Shown piece after piece: positions 8,994-17,095 of a DNA stretch of 40,274 nucleotides. The stretch covers positions 1-40,274 of the forward strand of contig JAGVUA010000079.1 of assembly GCA_019136545.1 (NCBI GenBank), read 5' to 3'. The translations under genes and the position numbers were made by a program. Position 1 is the first letter of the stretch. The number at the start of each line of letters is the position of its first letter. The notes below the pieces were generated by a model. The model did not search any database, was not told the DNA's origin, and saw nothing but the letters and a program-made list of their open reading frames with translations. The DNA comes from Betaproteobacteria bacterium (GTDB lineage: Bacteria; Pseudomonadota; Gammaproteobacteria; Burkholderiales; Rhodocyclaceae).

Positions 8994-9809
8994 TCAGCTA
9001 CGTTCCTTGACCTCGAGCCGTCTCGAGCCCATCGCTCTCGTCTGGGCGTAGGTCGGCGTGTGCGCCAAGAGCCCGCCGTCCACCGGCAATACCTGCGCGT
9101 TGATGAACCGGGCCTGTGCCGAGGCGAGGAATATCACTGCGGCAGCGATATCTTCGGGCGTTCCCGGCCGAGGCGTCAGAATGTTCTCCGCGTCGATCTC
9201 AATCTGCTCGACCGGAAAGATCTCGGCCAATCGTTCGTGCAATATCAAACCCGGGGTTATGGCGTTGCAGCGAATGCCCTGCTGGCCATAAAGCGTGGCC
9301 ACCGAGCGGGTCAGCGCAATCACGGCAGCCTTGGCCGCGCTGTAGGCCGGAATTCCGAGTTGTCCGCTCAGCGCCGCACCGGACGAGATATTGACGATCG
9401 CCCCGCCGCCGCGCCCGAGCATTTCCGGAATGGCGTGCTTGCAGCACAACATCGGCCCCCGGGCGTTGAGCGCCATGGTCGCATCCCAGACATCGACCTC
9501 CATGGAAATGATGTCCTGGTCACGCGCCAGGCTGCCGCCGCCATTGTTCACCAATACATCCACGCCTCCGAATCCCTTCGCCGCCGCCACCAGTTCGCGA
9601 ACCTCCGGCTCCCTGGTGATGTCGGCCGGCACGGCAACGGCTGTGCCGCCGCGCTCGATGATCTGATCCCGAGTCGCGTTGGCCGCGTCCTCGCGAATAT
9701 CGCTGACGACCACGCGAGCCCCGGCATCGGCGAGCATCCTAGCCGTCGGTCGTCCGATGCCACCGCCTGCGCCCGTAATGATGGCCGTTTTTCCCTCGAG
9801 CGGTTTCAT
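8994..9809 (-). CDS. Short-chain dehydrogenase/reductase (SDR)
   Basis: 271 residues, classical SDR size. The dinucleotide site TGAGGGIG is at about residue 13-20, followed by the NNGG structural motif (variant of NNAG) near 85. The catalytic Ser (SSGAALSG) and YSAAK (Tyr-x3-Lys) are intact, and the C-terminal VLPVDGG motif is present. The acidic VVSDIRE after the second strand suggests NAD preference. Likely a 3-hydroxyacyl-CoA or alcohol dehydrogenase within the degradation operon. Its ATG overlaps the stop of the upstream crotonase gene by 4 bp (ATGA), indicating translational coupling. Confidence 0.87.
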   Translation of the reverse strand: MKPLEGKTAIITGAGGGIGRPTARMLADAGARVVVSDIREDAANATRDQIIERGGTAVAVPADITREPEVRELVAAAKGFGGVDVLVNNGGGSLARDQDIISMEVDVWDATMALNARGPMLCCKHAIPEMLGRGGGAIVNISSGAALSGQLGIPAYSAAKAAVIALTRSVATLYGQQGIRCNAITPGLILHERLAEIFPVEQIEIDAENILTPRPGTPEDIAAAVIFLASAQARFINAQVLPVDGGLLAHTPTYAQTRAMGSRRLEVKERS

Positions 9810-10615
9810 GAAGCGCTCCCTTTTTCCGATTCTCCGGTCTGTTGCCGCCCGCGGCTCAGGACGCCTTCGCGCCGCGTCGCGATCATGGCGGCGCTGACCC
9901 GTTTTGCCGACGCAATCCCCGCGGCCTTCTCATGACGCAAGGCCTCCGGCAAATGCATGCCATAAGCGGCATCGATCAATTGCTTGTATTCCCGCAGCAC
10001 TTGCGGCACGCAACTCGCCATCTGGGCAGCGAGCGCCCGACAGGTGGGGAGCAGTTCCTCCGGAGCCACGACGCGATTGACCAGCCCCCATTCGCAAGCT
10101 TGCGCCGCGCTCAGCGTGTTGCCGGTGAAACTCAGTTCCTTGGCCCGATTGATGCCGATGAGACGCGGCAAGCGCACACCCAGCCCCCAGCCCGGCAGAA
10201 TGCCCACCCGCGCATGCGTGTCCGCAAACTTGGCCTCCGTGGACGCGATGATCAGATCGCAAGCCAGCGCCAGTTCGAAACCCGCGGTCACCGCGTGGCC
10301 GTTGACGGCGGCAATCACCGGCCCTTCGAACGCGGCGATGGCCTCGGCCATGTCCTGCCCGACGACGCTCTTGTCGAAACCGGAGGCGTCTTCGCCGCCG
10401 CTGCTCAATTCCTTGAGGTCCATGCCGGCACAGAAAGCTCGCCCGGCACCCGTCACGATGGCGACGCGAACCTCGGGATCGGCGCGAAGTTCCCGAAACG
10501 CCTGCCCCAGGGCAAGACGCAACTCGGCGGAAAAGGCGTTCATGGCGTCGGGGCGATTGAGCGTCACGGTGGCTACCGCACCCTGCTTTTCCACCAGCAA
10601 TACTGATGAATTCAT
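9806..10615 (-). CDS. Enoyl-CoA hydratase/isomerase family protein (crotonase fold)
   Basis: 269 residues from the ATG at 10615, chosen because AGGAG lies 7 bp upstream and the protein then begins at the normal crotonase N-terminus (MNSSVLLVEKQGAVATVTLN). Oxyanion-hole motifs are present: AGRAFCAGMDLKEL and VNGHAVTAGFELALACD. The first catalytic Glu position (GFELAL) is kept, but the second (QPE in classical hydratases) is replaced in FADTHARVGILPGWG. The enzyme may therefore not be a standard hydratase; isomerase, lyase or ring-cleaving crotonase roles are possible. It sits between two SDRs, as expected for a beta-oxidation-like module. Confidence 0.85.
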   Translation of the reverse strand: MNSSVLLVEKQGAVATVTLNRPDAMNAFSAELRLALGQAFRELRADPEVRVAIVTGAGRAFCAGMDLKELSSGGEDASGFDKSVVGQDMAEAIAAFEGPVIAAVNGHAVTAGFELALACDLIIASTEAKFADTHARVGILPGWGLGVRLPRLIGINRAKELSFTGNTLSAAQACEWGLVNRVVAPEELLPTCRALAAQMASCVPQVLREYKQLIDAAYGMHLPEALRHEKAAGIASAKRVSAAMIATRREGVLSRGRQQTGESEKGSAS

Positions 10616-10635
10616 CGAATGCTCCTGCCGCTGTC

Positions 10636-11469
10636 TCATGGAAAAACGATGCCCCGGCGCTCGAAGAAATCCGGGGAACTGATCAGGGTGCCCGACAATG
10701 CCCGGGCTTCGGGCTGGGTTGCCAGCCAGGCGATCACGTCCCCGGTGGTCGCCGGTCGCGTGGCGTGGCGATGGAAATCGGTCGCCGAATTCGCCCCGAA
10801 CATCGCCACGGTCGCTTCCGTCACGGTGAAGCCCGGTTCGACGTTGAACGCCTGAATGCCGTCCTGGGCGTGCTCGACATGAAGGAACTCGGCAATGCGA
10901 TGGAAACCCGACTTCGGCGCGCCGTAGACGAACCCCCAACCGCCCTTGCCGGGCGGCGCCGGTGGCGGCGCGACGGCCGCATTGGAACTCAGGCTGATAT
11001 AGGTACCGCCGCCCTGGCGGATCATCGCCGGCAGTACCAGTCGCGCCAAATATGCCTGGTTCACCAGATTGCCCATGACGCTCTTTTCCAATTGGTCGAA
11101 GCTGAATTCGGCAAAGGAAAACATGAGGCCCGGCCCCTGGTAGAGCGCGTTGTTGAGCAGCAGATCGATGCGTCCCCACTTCGCCAGGGTCTGTGCCACC
11201 ACGGCGTCCATGGTCGAGCGATCCAGCACATCCATCACCACCGGCAGCGCCTCGCCGCCGAGGGCGCGGACCTCTTCGACCGTCGTCTCGAGGCTACCGG
11301 GGACCGCCACCTGCTGGCCATCGGCGGCATACGGCAGCGTCGCCGTGCCCTGGCCTTCCTTGAGCGTCCGGCCGGTGACGGTGACCTTGAAACCGGCCCG
11401 GGCCAGACTGAGCGCGGCAGCCTTGCCGATGCCACGCGTGGCCCCGGTGACGATTGCAACCTTTTGCAT
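10636..11469 (-). CDS. Short-chain dehydrogenase/reductase (SDR), extended C-terminus
   Basis: 277 residues. The start at 11469 is chosen because AGGAG lies 6 bp upstream and MQKVAIVTGATRGIGKA is the proper SDR beginning; an in-frame ATG at 11490 touches the previous stop but has no better site. The TGATRGIG cofactor motif is visible. The usual NNA motif appears as LLNNALYQGP, and the active site region as SLSSNAAVAPP with YGAPKSGF giving Tyr-x3-Lys. The insert rich in Pro/Gly (PPPAPPGKGGWGF) before the Tyr is unusual. Part of the LysR-divergent operon; the substrate is unknown. Confidence 0.83.
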   Translation of the reverse strand: MQKVAIVTGATRGIGKAAALSLARAGFKVTVTGRTLKEGQGTATLPYAADGQQVAVPGSLETTVEEVRALGGEALPVVMDVLDRSTMDAVVAQTLAKWGRIDLLLNNALYQGPGLMFSFAEFSFDQLEKSVMGNLVNQAYLARLVLPAMIRQGGGTYISLSSNAAVAPPPAPPGKGGWGFVYGAPKSGFHRIAEFLHVEHAQDGIQAFNVEPGFTVTEATVAMFGANSATDFHRHATRPATTGDVIAWLATQPEARALSGTLISSPDFFERRGIVFP

Positions 11470-11490
11470 GGTCATCTCCTGTCGGTCCAT

Positions 11491-12327
11491 TCAGAAACGC
11501 ATGCCGTTGCCGTTGATGACCGGCACATTGGTCCAACCGCCTTGTGGCGTCCGATACCAGCCCCCGGCGGCCAGCGCGCCGCCATCGAGGTGTATGGTGG
11601 TACCCGTGATCCAGCCAGCCAATTCGCTGGCCAGGAACAGGGCGCAACCGGCGGCATCGGCGGGCGTGCCGAAGCGGCCGAGCGGAAGCCAGCGCGCGAT
11701 ATGCTCTTGGTATTGCTCGGGAATCCAGGCGGACGGTTTCACCTGTTCGGATTCCGTGGTTTCAGGCGCGATGGCGTTCACCCGGATGCCCGACGGGCCA
11801 AGCTCCAGCGCCAAACTCTTGGTGAATCCCGTGATGCCGGCCTTGAACGCCGAGTACACCACATTCATCGGGATGCCGCGAAAAGCCTCGATCGACGATA
11901 CGCTGATGACGCTGCCGCCCGATCCGGTCTGCTTCATCAAAGGCAACGACGACCGCGTCACCTGGAAAACCTGGCGCAGGTTGACGGCGAACAGCGCATC
12001 GAAGTCCGCGTCGGCGTATTCCTCCAGCGGCTTGACGATGCCGAGGAAATCCCCGACGTTGTTCACCAGCACGTCCAGACGACCGTAGCTACTCGCCACT
12101 TCGTGGAGCAAGGCATCGACGGCGGCGCTGTCGCGCACGTCGGTCACGGCAACCCGGGATGTCTTGCCCAGCGCACTACGCGTGGCATCGGCGCGGACCG
12201 GATCGATCTCGGCCACCACTACCTGGGCGCCACACCGGTCGAAAGCCTCGGCGATACCGCGACCGATGCCACCCCCGCCGCCGGTGACGAGGACCACCTT
12301 GCCGGTGAAATCGAGCGCGTTCTTCAT
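11491..12327 (-). CDS. Short-chain dehydrogenase/reductase (SDR)
   Basis: 278 residues starting at the ATG at 12327, which overlaps the upstream luciferase-like gene's stop by 4 bp (ATGA). The protein has TGGGGGIGRG at about 14-23, NNVGDF (NNAG variant), the catalytic Ser in SVSSIEAFRG, YSAFK (Tyr-x3-Lys) and the PETTES loop after the proline-containing stretch. VVAEIDP after the second strand suggests NAD(H). It is one of three SDRs in the same operon, so the pathway seems to involve several hydroxyl/keto conversions. A reading frame continues upstream of 12327 but only as an overlap with the neighbouring gene. Confidence 0.86.
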   Translation of the reverse strand: MKNALDFTGKVVLVTGGGGGIGRGIAEAFDRCGAQVVVAEIDPVRADATRSALGKTSRVAVTDVRDSAAVDALLHEVASSYGRLDVLVNNVGDFLGIVKPLEEYADADFDALFAVNLRQVFQVTRSSLPLMKQTGSGGSVISVSSIEAFRGIPMNVVYSAFKAGITGFTKSLALELGPSGIRVNAIAPETTESEQVKPSAWIPEQYQEHIARWLPLGRFGTPADAAGCALFLASELAGWITGTTIHLDGGALAAGGWYRTPQGGWTNVPVINGNGMRF

Positions 12328-13220
12328 TGTGCCCCCTGGGTCGCATTCAGGGCCTGCTCCACGAAGCCCGCGAAGTCGTCGGGGCCTCGGCAGAACATGA
12401 CGGGGAGAATTTCGATCATGGTCACGCCGGCCGCCTGCAAGGCCGGGATGGCCGCCAGCGACGCTGCCAGATCGGGCGCGCCATCGGCACGAAAGACGCC
12501 CGGCAATACCACGCGCGTCTGGAACCCGGCAAAGTCGCGGCCGCGAGCGGCGAACGCGGCGCGGATATCCGCCAATGCCGCCGCCAGCGCCTTCGGATCC
12601 TGCAGCATGGGAATCCAGCCATCCGCCAGTTCGGCAATGCGCCGACAATTGCGCGGCGTGGGCGCCAGCCCCATCCAGATAGGCAAACGCGCCTGGATGG
12701 GTCGAGGCCATTGGTGGATGCGCTCGAGTTTCACCGTCTCGCCCTGAAAACTGGCCGGTGCCCCGGACCACAGGGCACGGCACGCTCGCACCTGTTCGTC
12801 GAGAAGGCGATATCGGCGATCGAAGTCGATGCCGCTGGCTTCGTATTCCTCACGCTGCCAACCCGTGCCGATGCCAATCTCCACGCGGCCGCGCGACAAC
12901 ACGTCGAGTGTTGCCAGCTGTTTGGCCAGCAGAACGGCCGGCCGCAACGGCGATATCAGAATGCCGGTGGACAGGCGAATGCGCCGAGTGGCAGCGGCGA
13001 TTGTCGCCAGAACGGTCACCGGTTCGTACCAGGGCGTGTCCAGCGGGACGGGAAAAGTACCGTAGGGATAGCGATCCACCCGCTCGCCCATCACCACGTG
13101 ATCGGTCAAGCTGACCTGATCGACGCCTTTGTCGTCGGCAATGCGGATGACATCGACAACAGCGGCAAAATCCCCGGCAAACCAGTGTTGCAGCCCGAAC
13201 AGGCCTATGGCGAGTCGCAT
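12324..13220 (-). CDS. Luciferase-like (LLM class) flavin/F420-dependent oxidoreductase
   Basis: 298 residues, a second LLM-class TIM barrel. It contains VDQVSLTDHVVMGERVD near the N-terminus, then AAATRRIRLSTGILISPLR, LDVLSRGRVEIGIGTGWQRE and LPIWMGLAPTPRN. This pattern resembles the Mycobacterium-type F420-dependent LLM proteins, but cofactor use is an inference. Shine-Dalgarno GGGAGGA is 7 bp before the ATG. It lies 21 bp after the NTF2-like gene and overlaps the following SDR gene by 4 bp, so it is coupled to it. Confidence 0.83.
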   Translation of the reverse strand: MRLAIGLFGLQHWFAGDFAAVVDVIRIADDKGVDQVSLTDHVVMGERVDRYPYGTFPVPLDTPWYEPVTVLATIAAATRRIRLSTGILISPLRPAVLLAKQLATLDVLSRGRVEIGIGTGWQREEYEASGIDFDRRYRLLDEQVRACRALWSGAPASFQGETVKLERIHQWPRPIQARLPIWMGLAPTPRNCRRIAELADGWIPMLQDPKALAAALADIRAAFAARGRDFAGFQTRVVLPGVFRADGAPDLAASLAAIPALQAAGVTMIEILPVMFCRGPDDFAGFVEQALNATQGAQ

Positions 13221-13241
13221 GCGACGTCCTCCCGTGATGCG

Positions 13242-13658
13242 CTACTCGGCGAGAAGCACGGTTTCAACCAGGCCGACATCGAGGTGCCGGGCAGCGAAAT
13301 GCCAGCGCCCGTCCCGCCGAACCAGCCTATCGTCATACCGTATATGCCAATCGATCTTTGTCCGCGTCCCGCCATCCCGCTTGACATGCGTTGCCACGCA
13401 GTAGCAGTAGCCTTCCGCCGCGTCGCCATCGACGCTGTACTGGTGGTTGTGCACCTTGTGCATGGTCCACTCGAACATCGCGGCAAGCACCGCCATGTTC
13501 TCCGCCGCGTCGGTCACCGCGAAGCCCGGCCCCGTGATGCGGACTGCGCCGCCGTCGAAACAACCGGCGAACGCCGCGGCATCGCGTCGATCGACAGCCC
13601 GGGCATAACTGAACAATAAATCCTGGATGTCCAGGCGATCTTCCACGCTCGACGTCAC
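13242..13658 (-). CDS. NTF2/SnoaL-like small protein (polyketide-cyclase-fold)
   Basis: About 138 residues with the SnoaL_4/NTF2-like pattern: VEDRLDIQDLLFSYARAVDR, the acidic/aromatic pocket residues, VHNHQYSVDG and the C-terminal RRDGRWHFAARHLDVGL. Fold members include dehydratases, isomerases and cyclases acting on rings, as well as non-catalytic proteins. The GTG at 13658 is preferred as start because AGGGGAGG lies 6 bp upstream; an ATG 21 bp further up (13679) lacks such a site. It is the first gene of the operon divergent from the LysR gene, so it is the one directly behind the regulated promoter. Confidence 0.78.
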   Translation of the reverse strand: MTSSVEDRLDIQDLLFSYARAVDRRDAAAFAGCFDGGAVRITGPGFAVTDAAENMAVLAAMFEWTMHKVHNHQYSVDGDAAEGYCYCVATHVKRDGGTRTKIDWHIRYDDRLVRRDGRWHFAARHLDVGLVETVLLAE

Positions 13659-13743
13659 CGGCAACCTCCCCTGTCGCATCGACGAGATTGCAGTCTATGG
13701 GGTGGTCAACAATCAATCAAATGAAGAATTGGCATCCATTAGC

Positions 13744-13781
13744 ATGAACCAGGTTCATAATTGTCGGCACCAGAGGTTCAT
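13744..13781. promoter_or_regulatory. LysR-type binding site (LTTR box) with third half-site
   Basis: ATGAACC-A-GGTTCAT (13744-13758) is a perfect 7+1+7 inverted repeat that contains the T-N11-A core of LTTR boxes. A further direct copy of GGTTCAT lies at 13775-13781. The site is between the divergent LysR gene and the NTF2-like operon, the usual place for an autoregulated LysR recognition and activation site. Confidence 0.75.
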
Positions 13782-13793
13782 AGGATTCAGGTC

Positions 13794-14738
13794 ATGAAAA
13801 CCATCAACACCACGAGAATCGACCTGAACCTGTTGGTCGTGTTCGAAGCCATCTACACGGAAGGCAGCGTCACGCGCGCCAGTGGTCGGCTGAACCTGAC
13901 CCAGCCCGCCATCAGCCATGCTCTGGCGCGACTGCGCACCTTGTTCGGCGATCCGCTATTCACGCGCCAGGGGCACGCCATGGTGCCCACGGCGATGGCC
14001 CGGAGCATCATCGAGCCGATCGCCACGTCGCTGCGAACCCTCGACGGCACCCTGAGCCGCGCTTCCGCCTTCGATCCCGGCAAGGCCCAGCGCACGCTCG
14101 CCATCGGCTTGCCCGGCGGCGACGAAGCCATGTTCCTGCCGGCGCTCCTGCGTCGGGTGCTGACGGCGTCGTGCATCGACCTGGTCGTCGTGCCCTTCGA
14201 CCGCGGGCAACTCGAATCCCGGCTGGCTTCGGGAAAAATGGACATGGCGCTGGACGGCCCCTGGTCGCACTCGCCCAACGTTCTGCGCCAGCCGCTCGCC
14301 ACGGAACGCCTGGTCGTCATGGCCCGGCGCGATCATCCCGAAGTCGACACGGGGCTGGACATGGAAACCTATCTGCGCCAGCAGCACATCCTCGTCGCCT
14401 CGTCGCGGCAGGGCGCGACGCGCCTCGACGCCGAACTGAACCGGCTCGGCATGCAACGCCGCATCCGGTTGCGCTGCCAGGACTATCTCGCCGCCAGCCA
14501 GATCGTTGCCGAAACCGACCTGATCCTGACATTGCCCGCGGGCCGCGGCGCCGATGATATCGATGACATCGGTGGCGCCTTCGGTAACCGGATCGTCCTG
14601 GCGCCCGCCGAACTGCCGTTGGCGGAAAAGGCGCTTTGCCTGTACTGGCACGCCAGCGCCGATGGCGATCCCGCCAACCGCTGGATTCGGGAACAGCTGC
14701 GCCAGGTATTCAGCGACGCGACGGCACCCGTCGCCTGA
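13794..14738 (+). CDS. LysR-type transcriptional regulator
   Basis: 314 residues from the ATG at 13794 (MKTINTTRIDLNLLVVFEAI). An upstream in-frame TTG at 13761 would start inside the operator region and is less likely. The N-terminal winged helix-turn-helix is clear: GSVTRASGRLNLTQPAISHALARLR, then LFGDPLFTRQG. The C-terminal ligand-binding domain begins at about residue 90. It probably activates the divergent seven-gene operon in response to a pathway intermediate, binding the LTTR box at 13744. Its 3' end overlaps the convergent rnr gene by 29 bp. Confidence 0.93.
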   Translation: MKTINTTRIDLNLLVVFEAIYTEGSVTRASGRLNLTQPAISHALARLRTLFGDPLFTRQGHAMVPTAMARSIIEPIATSLRTLDGTLSRASAFDPGKAQRTLAIGLPGGDEAMFLPALLRRVLTASCIDLVVVPFDRGQLESRLASGKMDMALDGPWSHSPNVLRQPLATERLVVMARRDHPEVDTGLDMETYLRQQHILVASSRQGATRLDAELNRLGMQRRIRLRCQDYLAASQIVAETDLILTLPAGRGADDIDDIGGAFGNRIVLAPAELPLAEKALCLYWHASADGDPANRWIREQLRQVFSDATAPVA

Positions 14739-16986
14739 CGGCTTCGCCTCCGTTGGTCACGCCCGCCGGCGGCGGCTTGGCCGCCTCCGGTACCAGCCGG
14801 AAGTCGATCTTGTTCTGCTCCAGGTCCACGCGCATGAGCTGTACGCGCACGCGGTCGGAAAGGCGGAAGCGCCTGCCGGTACGCTCCCCCACCATGGCGT
14901 GCGCGGCTTCGTCGAAATGGAAATAGTCGGCGCCGAGCTCCGAGATGTGCACCAGCCCTTCCACGAACACGTCGTCGAGCGCGACGAAAATACCGAAGGG
15001 CACGACGGCCGAGATGCTGCCTGCGAACGCCTCGCCGATGCGGTCCTGCATGTAGTAGCCCTTGAGCCAGGCCTCGACGTCGCGCGTCGCCTCGTCGGCG
15101 CGACGCTCGGTCGCCGAGCAATGCAGGCCGATATCGCTCCAGTCGCCGGGCTCGTATCGGCGTGCCGCCAAGGCTGACTTTATGCTGCGATGGATCATGA
15201 GGTCCGGGTAGCGGCGAATCGGCGAGGTGAAGTGCGTGTAGCTCTCGTAGGCGAGCCCGAAGTGGCCGACATTGTCCGGGCTGTAGATGGCCTGCCTGAG
15301 CGAGCGCAGCATCACGGTCTGCAGGAGCTGCTTGTCCGGCCGGCCCTGGATCTTCTCGATCAGCTTGGCGTAGTCCTTGGCATGCGGCTCTTCGCCGCCG
15401 CCGAGGCTGAGGCCGAAGGTGCCGAGAAAATCGCGCAGCTTGACCAGCTTCTCGGGCGTCGGCCCTTCGTGGATGCGGTAGAGCGCCGGATGCTCGCGCT
15501 CCTTGAGGAAATCGGAAGCGCAGACGTTGGCCGCCAGCATGCATTCCTCGATCAGCCGGTGCGCATCGTTGCGCTCGTAGGGCTCGATGCGCTCGATCTT
15601 GCCGTGATCGTCGAAGACCATGCGCGTCTCGACGGTCTCGAAGTCGATGGCGCCGCGCTTCTGGCGCGCCTTGACCAGGACGCGGAACAGCGCGTCGAGG
15701 TTCTCGAGGTGCGGCAGCAGCGGCCCCAGTTTTCCGCGCGCCTGCGCATCCTTGTCGTAGAGCGCCGCCGCGACCTCGGTGTAGGTGAGCCGCGCATGCG
15801 ACCACATCACCGCCGGATAAAAGCGGTAGCGCTTGATGTCGCCCGTACCGGCAAGCTGCATGTCGCAGACCATGCACAGCCGTTCGACGTTCGGGTTGAG
15901 CGAACACAGGCCGTTGGAGAGCTTCTCCGGCAGCATCGGAATCACGCGGCGCGGAAAATAGACGGAATTGCCGCGGTCGTAGGCCTCCTTGTCGAGCGCG
16001 CTGCCCGGCGATACGTAGTGGGAAACATCGGCGATGGCGACGACCAGGCGATAGCCCTTGCCCTGACGCGCGCAATAGACGGCATCGTCGAAATCCTTCG
16101 CCGTCTCGCCGTCGATGGTCACCAGCGGCAATTGCGTCAAGTCCTCGCGGCCTTTCCAATCGGACTTGCGCACCTCGTCGGGCAGCTTCTTCGTCTCGGC
16201 CTGCACGGCCTTCGAGAACTCGAACGGCAGATCGTGCTTTCTGAGCGCAATCTCGATCTCCATGCCGGGATCGGCGTAGTTGCCGAGGATCTCGACGATG
16301 CGGCCGATCGGCTGCGACTGCTTGCTCGGCTGTTCGACGATCTCGACCACCACCACCTGGCCGTTGGCCGGCTTGAGGCTTTTCTTCGCCGGCGGCGCCA
16401 GCAGAATGTCCTGGCTGATGCGCTTGTTCTCGGCGACGACGAACCAGACACCATGCTCCTGATGCACGCGACCGACCACCCTGGTGTTGGCGCGCTCGGT
16501 AACCTCGACGATCTTGCCCTCCGGGCGCCCCTTGCGATCGATGCCGACCACGCGCGCGATGGCTCGGTCGCCATGCAGCACCTTGGCCATCTCCTTCTCG
16601 GCCAGGAACAGGTCGGCGCCGCCCTCATCGGGCACCAGGAAGCCGAAACCGTCGCGGTGCCCCTCGACGCGTCCGCGGATCAGGTCCGCCTTGCCGGGGA
16701 TCAGCCAATCGCCGCGCCGGTTCTGCAGGAGTTGGGCATCGCGTGCCATCGCCCCCAGCCGGCGGCCGAAATCGACGAGCTCTTGCGGCTGCACATCGAG
16801 CAGGGCGCACAACCGCTCCAGGGCCACGGGCACGCCCTGCTCGGCCAATACTTGCAGGATGTACTCGCGGCTCGGCAGCGGGTAATCGTACTTGGCGCGT
16901 TCGCGTTCGAACTCGGGGTCGGCGCGGCGGATGCCGGAAAGCTTGCCGCCTTGTTTATGCTTGTTTGACATTGAGTTTTTTTTCAT
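14710..16986 (-). CDS. rnr: Ribonuclease R (3'-5' exoribonuclease)
   Basis: 758 residues from the first ATG (16986); an ATG at 16971 is an alternative. Domain order is typical of RNase R: N-terminal helix-turn-helix (about 38-95), cold-shock domains (about 103-170 and 180-250), catalytic RNB domain (about 275-600) and S1 RNA-binding domain (about 645-725). The metal-binding motif TIDGETAKDFDDAVY has Asp at 292, 298, 300 and 301. It degrades structured RNA processively and takes part in rRNA/tRNA quality control. The first codons overlap the promoter of the divergent tRNA-Leu gene. In relatives rnr is normally followed by rlmB; here a convergent LysR gene follows instead. Confidence 0.96.
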   Translation of the reverse strand: MKKNSMSNKHKQGGKLSGIRRADPEFERERAKYDYPLPSREYILQVLAEQGVPVALERLCALLDVQPQELVDFGRRLGAMARDAQLLQNRRGDWLIPGKADLIRGRVEGHRDGFGFLVPDEGGADLFLAEKEMAKVLHGDRAIARVVGIDRKGRPEGKIVEVTERANTRVVGRVHQEHGVWFVVAENKRISQDILLAPPAKKSLKPANGQVVVVEIVEQPSKQSQPIGRIVEILGNYADPGMEIEIALRKHDLPFEFSKAVQAETKKLPDEVRKSDWKGREDLTQLPLVTIDGETAKDFDDAVYCARQGKGYRLVVAIADVSHYVSPGSALDKEAYDRGNSVYFPRRVIPMLPEKLSNGLCSLNPNVERLCMVCDMQLAGTGDIKRYRFYPAVMWSHARLTYTEVAAALYDKDAQARGKLGPLLPHLENLDALFRVLVKARQKRGAIDFETVETRMVFDDHGKIERIEPYERNDAHRLIEECMLAANVCASDFLKEREHPALYRIHEGPTPEKLVKLRDFLGTFGLSLGGGEEPHAKDYAKLIEKIQGRPDKQLLQTVMLRSLRQAIYSPDNVGHFGLAYESYTHFTSPIRRYPDLMIHRSIKSALAARRYEPGDWSDIGLHCSATERRADEATRDVEAWLKGYYMQDRIGEAFAGSISAVVPFGIFVALDDVFVEGLVHISELGADYFHFDEAAHAMVGERTGRRFRLSDRVRVQLMRVDLEQNKIDFRLVPEAAKPPPAGVTNGGEAVRRRVPSRR
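15167..15181 (+). repeat. Copy 1 of 15-bp motif GCCANGGCTGACTTT
   Basis: Exact match to the consensus (N=A), inside rnr on the opposite strand to the gene. See the finding on the dispersed motif. Confidence 0.5.
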
Positions 16987-16992
16987 TAGAAT
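16965..16992 (+). promoter_or_regulatory. Sigma70 promoter of tRNA-Leu
   Basis: TTGACA (16965-16970), 16-bp spacer, TAGAAT (16987-16992). The expected transcription start is about 10 bp before the tRNA 5' end. The -35 box and spacer, including the T8 tract, lie inside the first codons of the divergent rnr gene. Confidence 0.8.
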
Positions 16993-17010
16993 GCGCGCCT
17001 TCGCAGGCCT

Positions 17011-17095
<85 letters not shown>

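Noticed and set aside
15190-16968. 592-codon + strand frame
   Set aside because: Antisense shadow of rnr, with repetitive Leu/Ala/Asp composition and no family match.
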